Made by a program: the position numbers and the translations under genes
The notes under the pieces: generated by a model
The model's database searches: none
Told to the model about the DNA's origin: nothing
The model's input: only the letters and a program-made list of their open reading frames with translations
Origin: Nocardia beijingensis NBRC 16342
Lineage (GTDB): Bacteria > Actinomycetota > Actinomycetes > Mycobacteriales > Mycobacteriaceae
Length of the DNA stretch: 64,000 nt
Assembly (NCBI RefSeq): GCF_001612785.1
Contig: NZ_BDBC01000020.1
Span: 124,001-188,000 of the forward strand
Direction: 5' to 3'
In this document: positions 37,778 to 50,025 of the stretch, one piece after another
Layout: each line of letters starts with the position of its first letter
Position numbering within the stretch: the stretch's first letter is position 1

Positions 37778-39142
37778 TCACTCGACGGGCCGCGCCTGCT
37801 CGACGTCGTCGCGCGCCGCGGCGACCGGATCCGGCGACCGCACCGGCAGCAGCACCGCGAGCCCGGCCGCGAGCACCACCAGCAGGCCGACGATGCCCGC
37901 CCGGTCCGTGCCGAACAGCCAGACGAACAGGCCGAACAGACTCGGCGCGAGGAACGACACCGCCCGCCCTGTGGTCGTGTACAAGCCGAAGAGCTGCCCC
38001 TCGCGGCCCGGCGGCGCGAGGCGGGTCAGGAACGAGCGCGCCGCCGCCTGCGCCGGACCGACGAAGACGGTGAGCAGCAACCCGAAGATCCAGAACATCA
38101 GCGGTCCGGACACCACGAGCAGCGCCAGCCCGCACACCAGCATGGCGGCCAGGGACACCACGATGACGACCTTCGGCCCGGCCCGGTCGTCGAAGCGCCC
38201 CGCGACGATCGCGCCCAGCGCCGCAACGACATTGGCGGCGATGCCGAACAGCAACACATCCGAGTCGGCGATCCCGTACACCCGCACCGCCAGGACCGCG
38301 CCGAAAGTGAACACCCCGGCGAGGCCGTCCCGGAAAACGGCGCTGGCCACCAGGAAGCCGACCGTGCGCCGGTCGACGCGCCACAGTTCGCGCAGATCGC
38401 GCCACAGCACCCGGTACGAGCCGAGGAAGCCCGCACTCGCCGCGCCGGGATCGGCGTCGGTGCGCGGCAGCTCGGGCACCGCGAACAGCACCGGAAGCGC
38501 GAAGGCGGCGAACCAGACGGCGGCCAGCACCGCGACCAGGCGGATGTTGAGCCCCTCGTCGGTGGGCACGCCGAGCAGCCCGCGGTTGTCGCCCTCGCCG
38601 GCGATGAAGCCGAAGTAGCAGATCAGCAGCAGGAAGATGCCGCCGAAATAGCCCATCGCCCAGCCGAATCCGGAGACCCGGCCGACGGTCAGCGGCGTGG
38701 ACACCTGCCGCAGCATCGCGTTGTACGGCACGTTCGCCAGTTCGAAGCAGGCCGACGCGAACGCCAGCAGCACCAGGCCGAACCACAGGTCGTGGTAGTC
38801 GTCGTGCACGAAGAACATCAGCGTCATCGCCGCGATGGTCAGCGCGGTCAGCGCACCGAGCGAGCCCTTGCGTTTGGCCGAGGCGTCGAAGCGCTGTCCG
38901 CTGACCGGCGCGGTCAACGCCACGATCAGGCCCGCGATGCCGAGCGCCCACCCCAGCCACGCGCTGGCGGAGACACCGCCGGGCAGATCGTCACCGACCT
39001 TGTCGGTGAGATACACCGAGAAGACGAAAGTCAGGATCACGGCGTTGAATGCCGAAGACCCCCAATCCCACAGCCCCCACGCCACCACCTGCCCGCGCCC
39101 GGCGGCCTGCCCGACGGTCGCCCTGGCGTTCACCTCGGTCAT
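37778..39142 (-). CDS. UMF1-family MFS transporter (Atg22-like)
   Basis: This 454-residue protein has about 12 membrane helices. It shows the UMF1 start VVAWGLWDWGSSAFNAVILT, the PYNAMLRQVSTPLTVGRVSG loop, SGFGWAMGYFGGIFLLL and the second-half GREGQLFGLYTTTGRAVSFL. Relatives in fungi export vacuolar amino acids; bacterial substrates are mostly unknown. ATG 39142 is preferred over the longer frame because TAAGCT (39150-39155) ends 7 bases before it, suggesting a leaderless mRNA. It is divergent from the PadR-FadH operon. Confidence 0.85.
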   Translation of the reverse strand: MTEVNARATVGQAAGRGQVVAWGLWDWGSSAFNAVILTFVFSVYLTDKVGDDLPGGVSASAWLGWALGIAGLIVALTAPVSGQRFDASAKRKGSLGALTALTIAAMTLMFFVHDDYHDLWFGLVLLAFASACFELANVPYNAMLRQVSTPLTVGRVSGFGWAMGYFGGIFLLLICYFGFIAGEGDNRGLLGVPTDEGLNIRLVAVLAAVWFAAFALPVLFAVPELPRTDADPGAASAGFLGSYRVLWRDLRELWRVDRRTVGFLVASAVFRDGLAGVFTFGAVLAVRVYGIADSDVLLFGIAANVVAALGAIVAGRFDDRAGPKVVIVVSLAAMLVCGLALLVVSGPLMFWIFGLLLTVFVGPAQAAARSFLTRLAPPGREGQLFGLYTTTGRAVSFLAPSLFGLFVWLFGTDRAGIVGLLVVLAAGLAVLLPVRSPDPVAAARDDVEQARPVE

Positions 39143-39205
39143 GCCGCGCAGCTTAATGCGCGGGCCGCCGCGAGTCCGGCCGAAATCGGGACCGATCACA
39201 TCCTT

Positions 39206-39245
39206 ATGCACCCAGTTGCATAGTACCGAGTGTCACGGCTATCCT
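39206..39245 (+). promoter_or_regulatory. PadR promoter with overlapping inverted repeat
   Basis: TTGCAT (39216-39221), an 18-base spacer and TATCCT (39240-39245) place the transcript start on the A of ATG 39252. ATGCA-N6-TGCAT (39206-39221) covers the -35 box and has the form of a PadR operator. It suggests autoregulation and possibly control of the divergent UMF1 gene. Confidence 0.6.
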
Positions 39246-39251
39246 CACCGC

Positions 39252-41857
<2,606 letters not shown>

Positions 41858-41863
41858 GCGGGC

Positions 41864-41890
41864 GGCGGCCGGGCCATCCGCCCGGCCGCC
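41864..41890 (+). terminator. Hairpin terminator after the FadH-like gene
   Basis: A perfect 11-bp stem (41864-41874 with 41880-41890, 5-base loop) begins 6 bases after the stop codon. Confidence 0.7.
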
Positions 41891-41963
41891 TCGGCCACGG
41901 CACGGATGCCGAGCCGGGGATCGTGCGGCGGACCACCGCGCCACGTCGCCTAGGCTGCATCGA

Positions 41964-42767
41964 GTGAGCCTGCCCTCCCCCACCTCCGAGAACCGCGCGG
42001 TCGTCACCGGCGCCTCCTCCGGCATCGGCACCGCGCTCGCCGCCGAACTCGCCGCCCGCGGCTACTCGCTGATCCTCGTCGCCCGCCGCGAGGAGTTGCT
42101 CACCGAGCTCGCGCAGCGGCTGACCCTGGCCCACGGCATCACCGCCGAGGTGCGCGCGGTCGATCTGGCCGACCGCGACCAGCGCGGTGAGCTGGTGAAA
42201 GAACTGGCGACCCGCGAGATCGCCGTTCTGTGCAACAACGCGGGTATCGCGACCTTCGGCGCGATCGCCGAACTCGACCCGGCCTACGAGCGCGCGCAGA
42301 TGGAACTCAACGCCGTCGCCGTGCACGACCTGACGCTGGCGGTGCTGCCCGGCATGCTCGCCCGCGGCAGCGGCGGCATCCTGATCAGCGGCTCGGCCGC
42401 GGGCAACATGCCGATCCCCAACAACGCCACCTACGCGGCGAGCAAGGCGTTCGCCAACACCTTCTCCGAATCGCTGCGCGGTGAGCTGAAAGGTTCCGGG
42501 GTGCACGTCACCTTGCTGGCGCCCGGTCCGGTCCGCACCGAGATCCCGGACCCCGCCGAGGCCTCCATCGTCGACCGGATGGTGCCCGACTTCATGTGGG
42601 TGTCCTCGGAGTACACCGCCAAGGTGTCCATCGACGCGCTCGCCCGCAACAAGATGCGTGTGGTCCCCGGCCTGATCAGCAAGGGAATGAGCGTGGCAGG
42701 CCAGTACGCTCCGCGCGCGGTCACCGCTCCCATCGCGGGCGCGTTCTACCGGAAACTCGGCAGCTGA
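41964..42767 (+). CDS. Short-chain dehydrogenase/reductase
   Basis: This 267-residue classical SDR has the cofactor motif TGASSGIGTALA, NNAGIATFG, the catalytic Ser in LISGSAAGNMP and Tyr/Lys in YAASKAF. Arg residues after the second strand (VARREELL) favour NADP(H). GTG 41964 lies 7 bases after TAGGCT (41951-41956), which predicts a leaderless mRNA. A C-terminal extension (GMSVAGQYAPRAVTAPIAGA) resembles Rv-type SDRs that act on lipid or ketone substrates. Substrate unknown. It is a single gene between the FadH terminator and the LysA-like gene. Confidence 0.9.
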   Translation: MSLPSPTSENRAVVTGASSGIGTALAAELAARGYSLILVARREELLTELAQRLTLAHGITAEVRAVDLADRDQRGELVKELATREIAVLCNNAGIATFGAIAELDPAYERAQMELNAVAVHDLTLAVLPGMLARGSGGILISGSAAGNMPIPNNATYAASKAFANTFSESLRGELKGSGVHVTLLAPGPVRTEIPDPAEASIVDRMVPDFMWVSSEYTAKVSIDALARNKMRVVPGLISKGMSVAGQYAPRAVTAPIAGAFYRKLGS

Positions 42768-42909
42768 GCCCACCGCGTCAGCGAGCTGTCAAGAAGCGGC
42801 GCCCGGTGGTCAAGGATCCGCAAACGGCGTGCCCACCGGCCCGGTATCCGGCGTAGTCCTGGCATCGGCCCCGCAATTCGAGAAAGCGGGGGCGACCCAG
42901 GAGAACATC

Positions 42910-44253
42910 GTGACGCTGCTCGACATCATCCCGTCCCTGCGTTCGGGAGCACCCGCACGCCTGGATGCCGCGGTCTGGCCGCGGGAGACGCATTACGACG
43001 CCGACGGCGGGATCACCCTCGGCGGCGTCGCCCTCGCCGATATCGCCGACCAGTACGGGACGCCCACCTATGTCCTGGACGAGCAGGAGGTGCGGTCGCG
43101 CTGCCGGGCCTATCGCAAGGCCTTCCCGGAGGCCGAGATCATCTACGCGGGCAAGGCCCTGATGATCCGGGCGGTGCTGGATTGGGTTACCCACGAGGGT
43201 CTTTCGGTGGACGTGTGCTCGGCGGGCGAACTGGCCGTCGCGCTGGCGGCCGGTGTGGACCCGGCGCGCATCGTCCTGCACGGTAACGGGAAGTCGTTCG
43301 ACGAACTGGCCGCCGCCGTGCGCGGCGGGGTCGGCCGCATCGTGATCGACTCGCACACCGAGATCACGCTGCTGTCCGCCCTGGCCACGACGCCGCAGCA
43401 GGTGCTGCTGCGACTCTCGCCCGGCATCGATGTCCACGGTCATCCGGCGGTGCGCACCGGCGTGCGCGACCAGAAGTTCGGCTTTCCGCTCGGCAGCGAT
43501 TCGGCCGCGGAGGCGATCGACCGGGTGCTGCGCAGGCCGAACCTCGCCCTGGCCGGCTTCCACTGCCATCTGGGCTCGCAGATCCACCACCCCGACCACT
43601 ACGGCGAGGCGGTGCGGCGCATGGTCGCCGCGATGGCGCAGGTGCGGCAGGACCACGGCGTCGTCTTGACCCAGCTGGATCTGGGCGGCGGCCACGCGGT
43701 GGCCTATCGCGGTGGTGACGCCGAAATGAACCTCGCCGAACTCGCCGACATCCTGGAGGACGCCCTCGACGCCGGCTGCGCCCGCCATCACTTCCCGCGC
43801 CCGGTGCTCGCGTTGGAGCCGGGCCGCGCGATCGTCGCCCGAGCCGGGGTGACGCTGTACCGGGTGCTGTCGGTCAAACACGTCGAAGGCGGCCACACCT
43901 ACGTCACCGTGGACGGCGGGATGAGCGACAACCCGCGCGTAGCGCTGTACGGCGCGCGCTACGACGTCGTTGTCGCCAACCGTCACCCGTGCGGTCCGCA
44001 GATGACCGCGACCGTCGCCGGTCGCTTCTGCGAGGCGGGCGACATCCTCGCCGCCGACGTACGACTACCCGCCGACCTGCGTCCCGGCGAACTGCTGGCG
44101 GTGCCGTGCACCGGCGCCTATCACCACAGCCTGGCCTCGACCTACAACAGCGTCGGGCGTCCGCCGATCGTCGCCGTTCGCCACGGCCGAGCCCGCGAAC
44201 TGCTGCGCAGGGAGACGACGGCCGACCTGCTCGCCCGCGAGGTCGGGCGCTGA
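42910..44253 (+). CDS. lysA: Diaminopimelate decarboxylase-like PLP enzyme (LysA family)
   Basis: This 447-residue fold-type III decarboxylase has Lys82 in YAGKALM for PLP, HCHLGSQIHHPDHYGEAV, LDLGGGHAVAYR as the phosphate loop, ALEPGRAIVARAGVTLYRVL and a catalytic Cys in RFCEAGDIL. GTG 42910 is chosen over the longer frame because AGGAG precedes it by six bases and the resulting length is that of mycobacterial LysA. The family removes CO2 from meso-diaminopimelate to give lysine. Since lysA usually lies with argS and hom in these genomes, this copy away from that context may be a paralogue acting on a related diamino acid. Confidence 0.82.
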   Translation: MTLLDIIPSLRSGAPARLDAAVWPRETHYDADGGITLGGVALADIADQYGTPTYVLDEQEVRSRCRAYRKAFPEAEIIYAGKALMIRAVLDWVTHEGLSVDVCSAGELAVALAAGVDPARIVLHGNGKSFDELAAAVRGGVGRIVIDSHTEITLLSALATTPQQVLLRLSPGIDVHGHPAVRTGVRDQKFGFPLGSDSAAEAIDRVLRRPNLALAGFHCHLGSQIHHPDHYGEAVRRMVAAMAQVRQDHGVVLTQLDLGGGHAVAYRGGDAEMNLAELADILEDALDAGCARHHFPRPVLALEPGRAIVARAGVTLYRVLSVKHVEGGHTYVTVDGGMSDNPRVALYGARYDVVVANRHPCGPQMTATVAGRFCEAGDILAADVRLPADLRPGELLAVPCTGAYHHSLASTYNSVGRPPIVAVRHGRARELLRRETTADLLAREVGR

Positions 44254-44266
44254 TCCGGCCGGCCGC

Positions 44267-45949
44267 TCAGCGGCGCCTGGTGCCGAACAGACTGCGCGTG
44301 ATCTCACGTCCCGCCGCGGTGGCTGCCGAGCGAAGGAAGCCGCGCACCGCGGGATTCCGCATGATCCGCTCGGCGGCGGACTCCTCCTCCGAGCGGGTCG
44401 CGCTACGGCCGGGGACGGGCGCCGGTTCCGGCTCCCGCGCTGCCCCGGCCACCTTCGCGGCCAGCAGCTCGTAGGCCGACTCGCGGTCGATGGTCTGGGC
44501 GTACTTCGAAGCCAGCGGGCTGGACAGCGCCCGCGACCGGATCGCGTCCGCGCCGATGGTGTCCATCAGCGACCGGGGCGGCCGCATCCTGGTCCACGCC
44601 ACCGGCGTCGGCGCGCCCTGCTCGGAGAGCACCGTCACGATCGCCTCACCGGTGCCGAGCGAGGTCAGTGCCTGTTCCAGGTCGTAGACATCGGTCGTCG
44701 GGTAGGTGCGGACGGTCTTGGCCAGCGCCTTCTGATCGTCCGGAGTGAACGCGCGCAGCGCGTGCTGGATGCGTGCGCCGAGCTGGGACAGCACCGGATT
44801 CGGGATGTCGGTGGGCAACTGGGTGCAGAAGAACACGCCGACCCCCTTGGACCGGATCAGTTTGACGGTCTGTTCCACCTGATCCAGGAACGCCTTGGAC
44901 GCGTCGGAGAACAACAGGTGCGCCTCGTCGAAGAGGAAGACCAGCACGGGCCGGTCCACGTCGCCGACCTCCGGCAGGGTCTGGAACAGGTCGGCCAGCA
45001 CCCACATCAGGAAGGTGGAGAACATCACCGGCCGCGCCGCCTCCGCGCCCAGCTCGAAGAGCGTGATCACCCCTTTCCCGTCCACCATCCGCACCAGGTC
45101 GGCCGGGTCGAGCTCGGGCTCGCCGAAGAACGTGTCGCCGCCGTCGGCCTCCAGGTTCGCCAGTGCGCGCAGGATCACGCTCGCCGTAGCCACGGAGACA
45201 CCGCCGATGCCCTTCAGGTCCTCCTTGCCCTCCGGGCTGGTCAGATGGGTGATCACGGCGCGCAGATCCTTCAGATCCAGCAGCGCCAAGCCGTTGTGGT
45301 CCGCCCAGTGGAAGATCAGGCCCAGGGTGGATTCCTGCGTCTCGTTCAGCCCGAGCACCTTGCTCAGCAGCACCGGACCGAACGAACTGATCGTCGCGCG
45401 GATCGGAAGCGCGGCCCCGGTCGTGCCCAGCGAGACGAACTCGGTGGGGAAGCCGGCCGGCTCCCAGTCCCCGCCGGTCTCGGCGATGCGCGTAGTTAGT
45501 CGTTCGCTCGTCCGGCCGGGCTCGGCCAAACCCGACAGGTCGCCTTTGACATCGGCCAGCACCACCGGAACTCCGGCGCTCGACAGTTGCTCCGCGATGC
45601 TTTGAAGGGTTTTCGTCTTCCCCGTGCCCGTGGCCCCCGCGACCAGACCGTGCCGGTTCATCATCCGCATCGGGATACGGATGCGCGCGCCGGGATCCAC
45701 CGTCCCGTCGACCACGACGGTGCCCAAGTCCAGTGCAGCGCCCTCGAACGCGTAGCCCGCGGCGATCTGCCGGGCGGCGGCCTGGCCTCCGGACGGTTCG
45801 TCTCGCCCCGCCGCACCGGCTCCGCCCGCCGTCTGCTCGGCCAGTTCGCGTTCCGCGGCCTCCGCCGCGGCTGCCGCCTCCGCCGCGATCCGCGCCGCCT
45901 CGTCCGCCGCTTTGCGCGCCGCGGCCGCCTTCTCCTGCGGAGTGGTCAT
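44267..45949 (-). CDS. HerA-like ATPase (DUF853 family, Rv2510c-like)
   Basis: This 560-residue protein starts with an Ala/Glu-rich coiled coil (about residues 5-45). The HerA/FtsK-type ATPase domain follows: Walker [41 protein letters not shown] for Walker B and [14 protein letters not shown] as the sensor. A C-terminal Arg-rich tail follows. DUF853 proteins resemble DNA-translocating helicases, but their target is not known. It corresponds to Rv2510c and converges with the LysA-like gene, 13 bases apart. It is divergent from orn. Confidence 0.88.
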   Translation of the reverse strand: MTTPQEKAAAARKAADEAARIAAEAAAAAEAAERELAEQTAGGAGAAGRDEPSGGQAAARQIAAGYAFEGAALDLGTVVVDGTVDPGARIRIPMRMMNRHGLVAGATGTGKTKTLQSIAEQLSSAGVPVVLADVKGDLSGLAEPGRTSERLTTRIAETGGDWEPAGFPTEFVSLGTTGAALPIRATISSFGPVLLSKVLGLNETQESTLGLIFHWADHNGLALLDLKDLRAVITHLTSPEGKEDLKGIGGVSVATASVILRALANLEADGGDTFFGEPELDPADLVRMVDGKGVITLFELGAEAARPVMFSTFLMWVLADLFQTLPEVGDVDRPVLVFLFDEAHLLFSDASKAFLDQVEQTVKLIRSKGVGVFFCTQLPTDIPNPVLSQLGARIQHALRAFTPDDQKALAKTVRTYPTTDVYDLEQALTSLGTGEAIVTVLSEQGAPTPVAWTRMRPPRSLMDTIGADAIRSRALSSPLASKYAQTIDRESAYELLAAKVAGAAREPEPAPVPGRSATRSEEESAAERIMRNPAVRGFLRSAATAAGREITRSLFGTRRR

Positions 45950-46134
45950 CGCACGTCTCCGTCCTGGCTCGACCGGAATGCTTCACTCGCTGTTTGCTGT
46001 GGCACCGAAAACGCCGGGTTCAGACCTGGAGGAAACTGTATCCCCACCGGTCGGGTTCCTGGACACCTCGGCGGCTTCAGGGTTGCCGTGCCGTACCGCG
46101 GGCATCGGCCCTTCGCCCGGCTAATGTTGCACGG

Positions 46135-46788
46135 GTGTCCGACAAATACATGGTGTGGATGGATTGCGAGATGACCGGCTTGCGCTTGGACAGCGACAAG
46201 CTGATCGAAGTGGCCGCCCTCGTGACCGACAGCGATCTCAACATCCTCGGTGAGGGCGTGGACATCGTCATCCACGCCGACGACGACGCGCTGGCCGCGA
46301 TGCCCGCCGTGGTCGCCGAGATGCACGCGCGGTCCGGGCTGACCGATGAGGTCCGCCGCTCCACCGTCACCCTCGAAGAGGCCGAGCAGCGCGTGCTCGA
46401 CTACATCCGCCAGTACATCCCCACCCCGCGCACCGTGCCCTTGGCCGGCAACTCGATCGCCACCGACCGCGGTTTCATCGCCAGGGACATGCCGCTGCTG
46501 GACGCCCACCTGCACTACCGGATGGTCGACGTGAGCTCGATCAAGGAGTTGTGCCGCCGCTGGTACCCGCGCATCTACTTCGGTCAGCCGGAGAAGGGGC
46601 TGAGCCATCGCGCCCTGGCCGACATCCAGGAGTCCATCCGGGAACTGCAGTACTACCGGCGCACCGCGTTCGTCGCGCCGCCCGGCCCTTCTACCACCGA
46701 AATCGCCGCCATCGCCGCGGAGGTGTCCGAGAGCGCCGCGCAGCGCTCCGAATCGGCGCAGGTCAACAGCTCGCCGGACGCCGATTAG
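46135..46788 (+). CDS. orn: Oligoribonuclease
   Basis: This 217-residue 3'-5' exoribonuclease degrades di- to short oligoribonucleotides, including pGpG from c-di-GMP turnover. The DEDDh residues are visible: Asp and Glu in [10 protein letters not shown], Asp in [15 protein letters not shown], and His/Asp in [14 protein letters not shown] ~30-residue tail ([10 protein letters not shown]) follows the standard ~180-residue core. GTG 46135 lies 7 bases after TAATGT (46122-46127), which suggests a leaderless mRNA. It matches Rv2511, beside the HerA-like gene and a tRNA-His as in mycobacteria. Confidence 0.94.
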   Translation: MSDKYMVWMDCEMTGLRLDSDKLIEVAALVTDSDLNILGEGVDIVIHADDDALAAMPAVVAEMHARSGLTDEVRRSTVTLEEAEQRVLDYIRQYIPTPRTVPLAGNSIATDRGFIARDMPLLDAHLHYRMVDVSSIKELCRRWYPRIYFGQPEKGLSHRALADIQESIRELQYYRRTAFVAPPGPSTTEIAAIAAEVSESAAQRSESAQVNSSPDAD

Positions 46789-46809
46789 GGAGAGGGCGGG
46801 TCGACACGC

Positions 46810-46815
46810 TAATAT
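46810..46815 (+). promoter_or_regulatory. -10 box for tRNA-His
   Basis: TAATAT lies 28 bases before the mature tRNA-His. A 7-bp hairpin (46822-46840) sits between it and the tRNA. No clear -35. Confidence 0.5.
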
Positions 46816-46843
46816 CTAGCCCGCCGGTTCTTCACCGGCGATG

Positions 46844-46919
46844 GTGAGCGTAGTTCAGTTGGTAGAGCACCAGGTTGTGATCCTGGCTGTCGCGGGTTCG
46901 AGTCCCGTCGCTCACCCCA
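46844..46919 (+). tRNA. tRNA-His (anticodon GTG)
   Basis: The acceptor is GTGAGCG/CGCTCAC, the anticodon stem CCAGG/CCTGG with loop TTGTGAT, and the T-arm GCGGG-TTCGAGT-CCCGT. The discriminator is C and the CCA end is encoded (46917-46919). Position -1 (46843) is G, as required for histidine tRNA. Confidence 0.97.
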
Positions 46920-46927
46920 GGTGTCGC

Positions 46928-46963
46928 GGTGTGCGAACCGTCCTCCAGGGCGGTTCGCACACC
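46928..46963 (+). terminator. Hairpin terminator after tRNA-His
   Basis: A perfect 13-bp stem (46928-46940 with 46951-46963, 10-base loop) begins 8 bases after the tRNA. Confidence 0.85.
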
Positions 46964-47376
46964 GGACCAGCCTCTTCTTCCTAAATCTGTTCATCCGCCA
47001 CAGCGGAAGCTTCGCGGAATCCTCCCAGCGTCGGCGACGGCGCGAAATGGTCGTCGGCACAGGACGACTGATCGACGCCATGCGTATGATCGCAGCGCCG
47101 AGCGGCTTTCCGAGGGTATGTCCCAGGCCACCCGCAACGCCCGCCAGCAGGCCGATCGCAGCCGTATGCGCAGGCGGCGCTCGCCGGGCAACCACCAATG
47201 CTGCCGCGGCACCGAGCCACGATGACTTTCGCACCGCCCCAACCCATTCCACCGCGCCCCACCGCAATGTGAAACAAATCCGATCCAGAATCCGCCGCTC
47301 ATCCGTAGACTGCGGCGCACGTGGGACGGTGTCGCTGGGGCGCCTTCCCGGTTCGACCAGAAAGACACACCTCGTG
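46964..47376. other. Intergenic region without a recognisable gene
   Basis: About 410 bases of lower GC separate the tRNA-His terminator from a small secreted-protein gene. Minus-strand frames here are open but have mixed third positions and no family features. Confidence 0.5.
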
Positions 47377-47628
47377 ATGCGTTCCGCGGTAATCGCAGCC
47401 TTCGTCGGCGCCACCCTCGTCACCGGATCCAGCGGGACCGCGGTCGCGGGCATCGGACTGCCCCCGCTGCCCGACTCCGGTTCGGCGTCCAGCGGATCGG
47501 CGGGCGGCCTGGCCACCACCGGCTCCTCCGGCACCGGTTCGGCGGGCGGCAAGCTGCTGTGCGCCGCCACCGGCAGCGCTATCGCGATCCTGGGCGACGC
47601 CCACCTGGGTTGCAACATGCTGCCGTGA
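47377..47628 (+). CDS. Small secreted protein with GS-rich repeats
   Basis: This 83-residue precursor has a Sec signal peptide (MRSAVIAAFVGATLVTGSSG, cleavage probably after TAVA), a Gly/Ser-rich middle (SGSASSGSAGG, TTGSSGTGSAGG) and a C-terminal segment KLLCAATGSAIAILGDAHLG with two cysteines that could form one disulphide. I know no characterised family. The middle part is strikingly like that of the secreted excalibur protein at 53429-53725. A GTG directly before the ATG is an alternative start. Function unknown; an envelope or extracellular location is expected. Confidence 0.7.
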   Translation: MRSAVIAAFVGATLVTGSSGTAVAGIGLPPLPDSGSASSGSAGGLATTGSSGTGSAGGKLLCAATGSAIAILGDAHLGCNMLP

Positions 47629-47637
47629 CCGCACCAT

Positions 47638-47686
47638 GAACGCCGAACGGGCCGCCGGATTCGCTCCGGCGGCCCGTTCGGCGTTC
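47638..47686. terminator. Long bidirectional hairpin terminator
   Basis: A perfect 22-bp stem (47638-47659 with 47665-47686, 5-base loop) lies between the small secreted-protein gene and the convergent L,D-transpeptidase gene. Confidence 0.9.
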
Positions 47687-47694
47687 GCTTCGGC

Positions 47695-48933
47695 TCAGCG
47701 GTTGTCCTCGGCGTTACCCGCCTTCCAGACCGGCCACGGGATGTTCCAGTCACCCAAGCCGTCCACACCGGACAGGGTGCCGCCCACGGTGTTCTTCACG
47801 ATCGTGATGTCACCGCGCTTGGCGTTCTGGAAGACCCACTGCGCGTTCGCCGGGCTGAGGTTCAGGCAGCCGTGACTGGTGTTGCTGTACCCCTGGGCTC
47901 CCACCGACCACGGCGCGGAGTGGAAGAAGATGCCGCTGTAGGACAGGCGCGTCGCGAAGTCCACCGGCGTCTTGTACCCGTCGGGCGAGTTGACCGCGAC
48001 GCCGTAGGTGGAGGAGTCCATGATGATCTTCTCGTGCCGGTCGGCCACGATGTAGACGCCGTTGTCGGTGGGCGTGCTGTCCTTGCCCATCGAGGTCGGC
48101 ATGGTGCGGATCACCTGACCGTTCAGCTCAACGGTCACCTGCTTGGTGTCGTCGTCGGCGGTGAAGACCATCGCGTCGCCGATGGTGAAGAACGAGTGGA
48201 TGTTGTCCTGCCCGTACAGACCGTTGCCGAGATTGCGCCCGTAGACGTTCACATCGACGGTGACCTTCGTCCCCGGCGCCCAGAAATGCTCCGGCCGCCA
48301 GCGCACCTCACGATTGTTCACCCAGTAGAACGCGCCCTCCACCGGCGGCTCGGTGGTGATCTTGATCGCGTCCTGCGCGGCCTTCCGGTCCGGGATGTTC
48401 TCGTCGAACTGGACGGCCACCGGCTGGCCGATGCCGACGATCTCCGCCTCACCGGGGACCAGGTACGGCTTGGTCTGGTTACCGGGGGAGCTCGTGGTGA
48501 AACTCAGCGTCGCGGAGTTCGCGCCGCCGAGCCCGATCGCGTCCGCCTTCAACCGGTAGGTCTTGCCGTAGCCGAGCACCTCGGTGGTCTCCCACGACCG
48601 GCCGTCGGCGGCGAGCTTGCCCTCCACCGCCTTGCCCTGCGGGCTGACCAGGCTCACGTTGGTGAACTTGCCGTCCTCCACCTTGAACGCCAGCGGCACG
48701 CCGGGCGACACGCCGACTTCACCGTCCTTCACCGGCGACATCAGCTTGGGTTTGATCAATTCCGTGATGGGGTTGCGGTCGATGGCCACCTGGGCCGCAT
48801 CGGCGGCGTCGGATGCCGAACATCCCGTCGATGCCAGCGCGGCGACCGCGACGACGATCACCGGTCCCGCGAACGTGCGTAGCGACCACCGTTTGGCCGG
48901 CTTACGCTCGCGCCGACCCAGACCAACACTCAT
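47695..48933 (-). CDS. L,D-transpeptidase lipoprotein (LdtMt2-like)
   Basis: This 412-residue lipoprotein has a basic N-terminus, a hydrophobic stretch and the lipobox STGCSASD at about residues 35-42. Two Ig-like domains follow ([40 protein letters not shown]) and then the YkuD catalytic domain with FFHSAPW and SHGCLNLS; Cys356 is the nucleophile. A C-terminal Trp-rich tail closes the fold. It makes 3-3 cross-links in peptidoglycan outside the membrane and is the carbapenem-sensitive enzyme class. It matches Rv2518c (LdtB/LdtMt2). The start is ATG 48933. Confidence 0.94.
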   Translation of the reverse strand: MSVGLGRRERKPAKRWSLRTFAGPVIVVAVAALASTGCSASDAADAAQVAIDRNPITELIKPKLMSPVKDGEVGVSPGVPLAFKVEDGKFTNVSLVSPQGKAVEGKLAADGRSWETTEVLGYGKTYRLKADAIGLGGANSATLSFTTSSPGNQTKPYLVPGEAEIVGIGQPVAVQFDENIPDRKAAQDAIKITTEPPVEGAFYWVNNREVRWRPEHFWAPGTKVTVDVNVYGRNLGNGLYGQDNIHSFFTIGDAMVFTADDDTKQVTVELNGQVIRTMPTSMGKDSTPTDNGVYIVADRHEKIIMDSSTYGVAVNSPDGYKTPVDFATRLSYSGIFFHSAPWSVGAQGYSNTSHGCLNLSPANAQWVFQNAKRGDITIVKNTVGGTLSGVDGLGDWNIPWPVWKAGNAEDNR

Positions 48934-49239
48934 TTCAACCCCGTTTCAAAGTCTCGGTGCTCCAGGACACACCGATGGCTTCGGATGCCGACCACCACGC
49001 CGCTCACCCCGCCGTGTACGCGGGCGGTCGAAACCACAATCGGACATTCTGCCAGTGCGTCACGTCCAGGCCAATGTGAACACCTTGTCCGTCACTGCAG
49101 CGTTACCACCTCTAGATCACCGGGCCACACCCCCGCGTTACCGGGGTGGGAGCGCGTCACATCCGCGCCGGTCAGGACACGATTTCACTTCTGCGGCCCC
49201 GGCCTGTTAAGGTTTGTCCCGCACCGGAACACGGAGCAC
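48934..49239. other. Intergenic region upstream of the L,D-transpeptidase and tRNA-Lys
   Basis: This region of about 306 bases is divergent. TTCACT (49186-49191), a 16- to 18-base spacer and TTAAGG (49207-49212) could be the tRNA-Lys promoter. No open frame is convincing. Confidence 0.4.
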
Positions 49240-49312
<73 letters not shown>

Positions 49313-49319
49313 CAACACG

Positions 49320-49364
49320 AGAACCGTGCCCTTGCCAGTCACCGGCTGGCAAGGGCACGGTTCT
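49320..49364 (+). terminator. Strong terminator after tRNA-Lys
   Basis: A 19-bp stem (49320-49338 with 49346-49364, 7-base loop) is followed by TTCGTC, with TTCTTT at the stem end. This is the most classical rho-independent terminator in the window. Confidence 0.9.
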
Positions 49365-50025
49365 TTCGTCTCCACGGGGGTCCCAATTCCCGTGACATCA
49401 CCGTGACCTGGACGTTTTCCCAGATGCACCAGCAGTCTCAATTCGGACAGCGATACGCCCGCCACGGCTCCGAAATCCACTGAAACGACCGAAAATTTCT
49501 GTGACGTACAGCACAAGAGGTTTAACGGCAAACTCCCAGCTTGGATAACGATTCGGCAACCGCGCCCTGGGCTTTCCAAGATCGGCAGCACCTGTCATTC
49601 ACGATCAGTTCACCCTCCGTTAACCATGCGTGACCATTCTGCAATCAGGTCACAAAGCGACCTGAAGTTTGGTCAGCCCGAGGAGTTGTAGACACCGATT
49701 CGGTAACGATCACACGGCAGGCACTGCCCGTCACGTGATCGGCGGAGCGGAATCCGGCAACGGACCCGCAATCCCATACTTCCGCCCATCTCTTCGCATC
49801 GAGGATGCGAAGTCTTGCGCGACAAGCGGCCGAGCCCCACCGAGGGCGATCCGGTGCCGCACGCACGAAGCGTCGCGTTCCGGGGACATCAGCGTCCCCC
49901 ACAACAAAACCACACAACAGCACATGGCCGTTTCGGCGAACGCATACGAGCGTACGCCGCAGGATCCGTGCTGCCCAACCGCGGCCGGATCGAGTAAGTC
50001 CCCGATCAAGGAACCGATTCGAACC
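49365..50025 (+). other. Long structured leader region of the transglycosylase gene
   Basis: About 660 bases hold no recognisable gene but several inverted repeats: GATCAC/GTGATC (49708-49740) enclosing GGCAG/CTGCC, a 9-bp hairpin CTTCGCATC-GAG-GATGCGAAG (49792-49812), and GGGGAC/GTCCCC (49882-49899). GTCAC-N5-GTTAAC on the minus strand near 49617-49634 is close to published MtrA-box patterns. It is probably promoter plus 5' leader for the cell-wall enzyme gene. I looked for the conserved cores of the ydaO-type riboswitch and did not find them. Confidence 0.4.

Noticed and set aside
46809..47768. Minus-strand 319-residue frame
   Set aside because: Its C-terminal part is antisense of tRNA-His (DSNPRQPGSQPGALPTELRS) and the rest overlaps the small secreted-protein gene and a terminator.
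49600..50025. ydaO-type c-di-AMP riboswitch upstream of the transglycosylase
   Set aside because: The conserved core segments (such as CAGCTAACC) are absent; only a short GAGCCC match is present.
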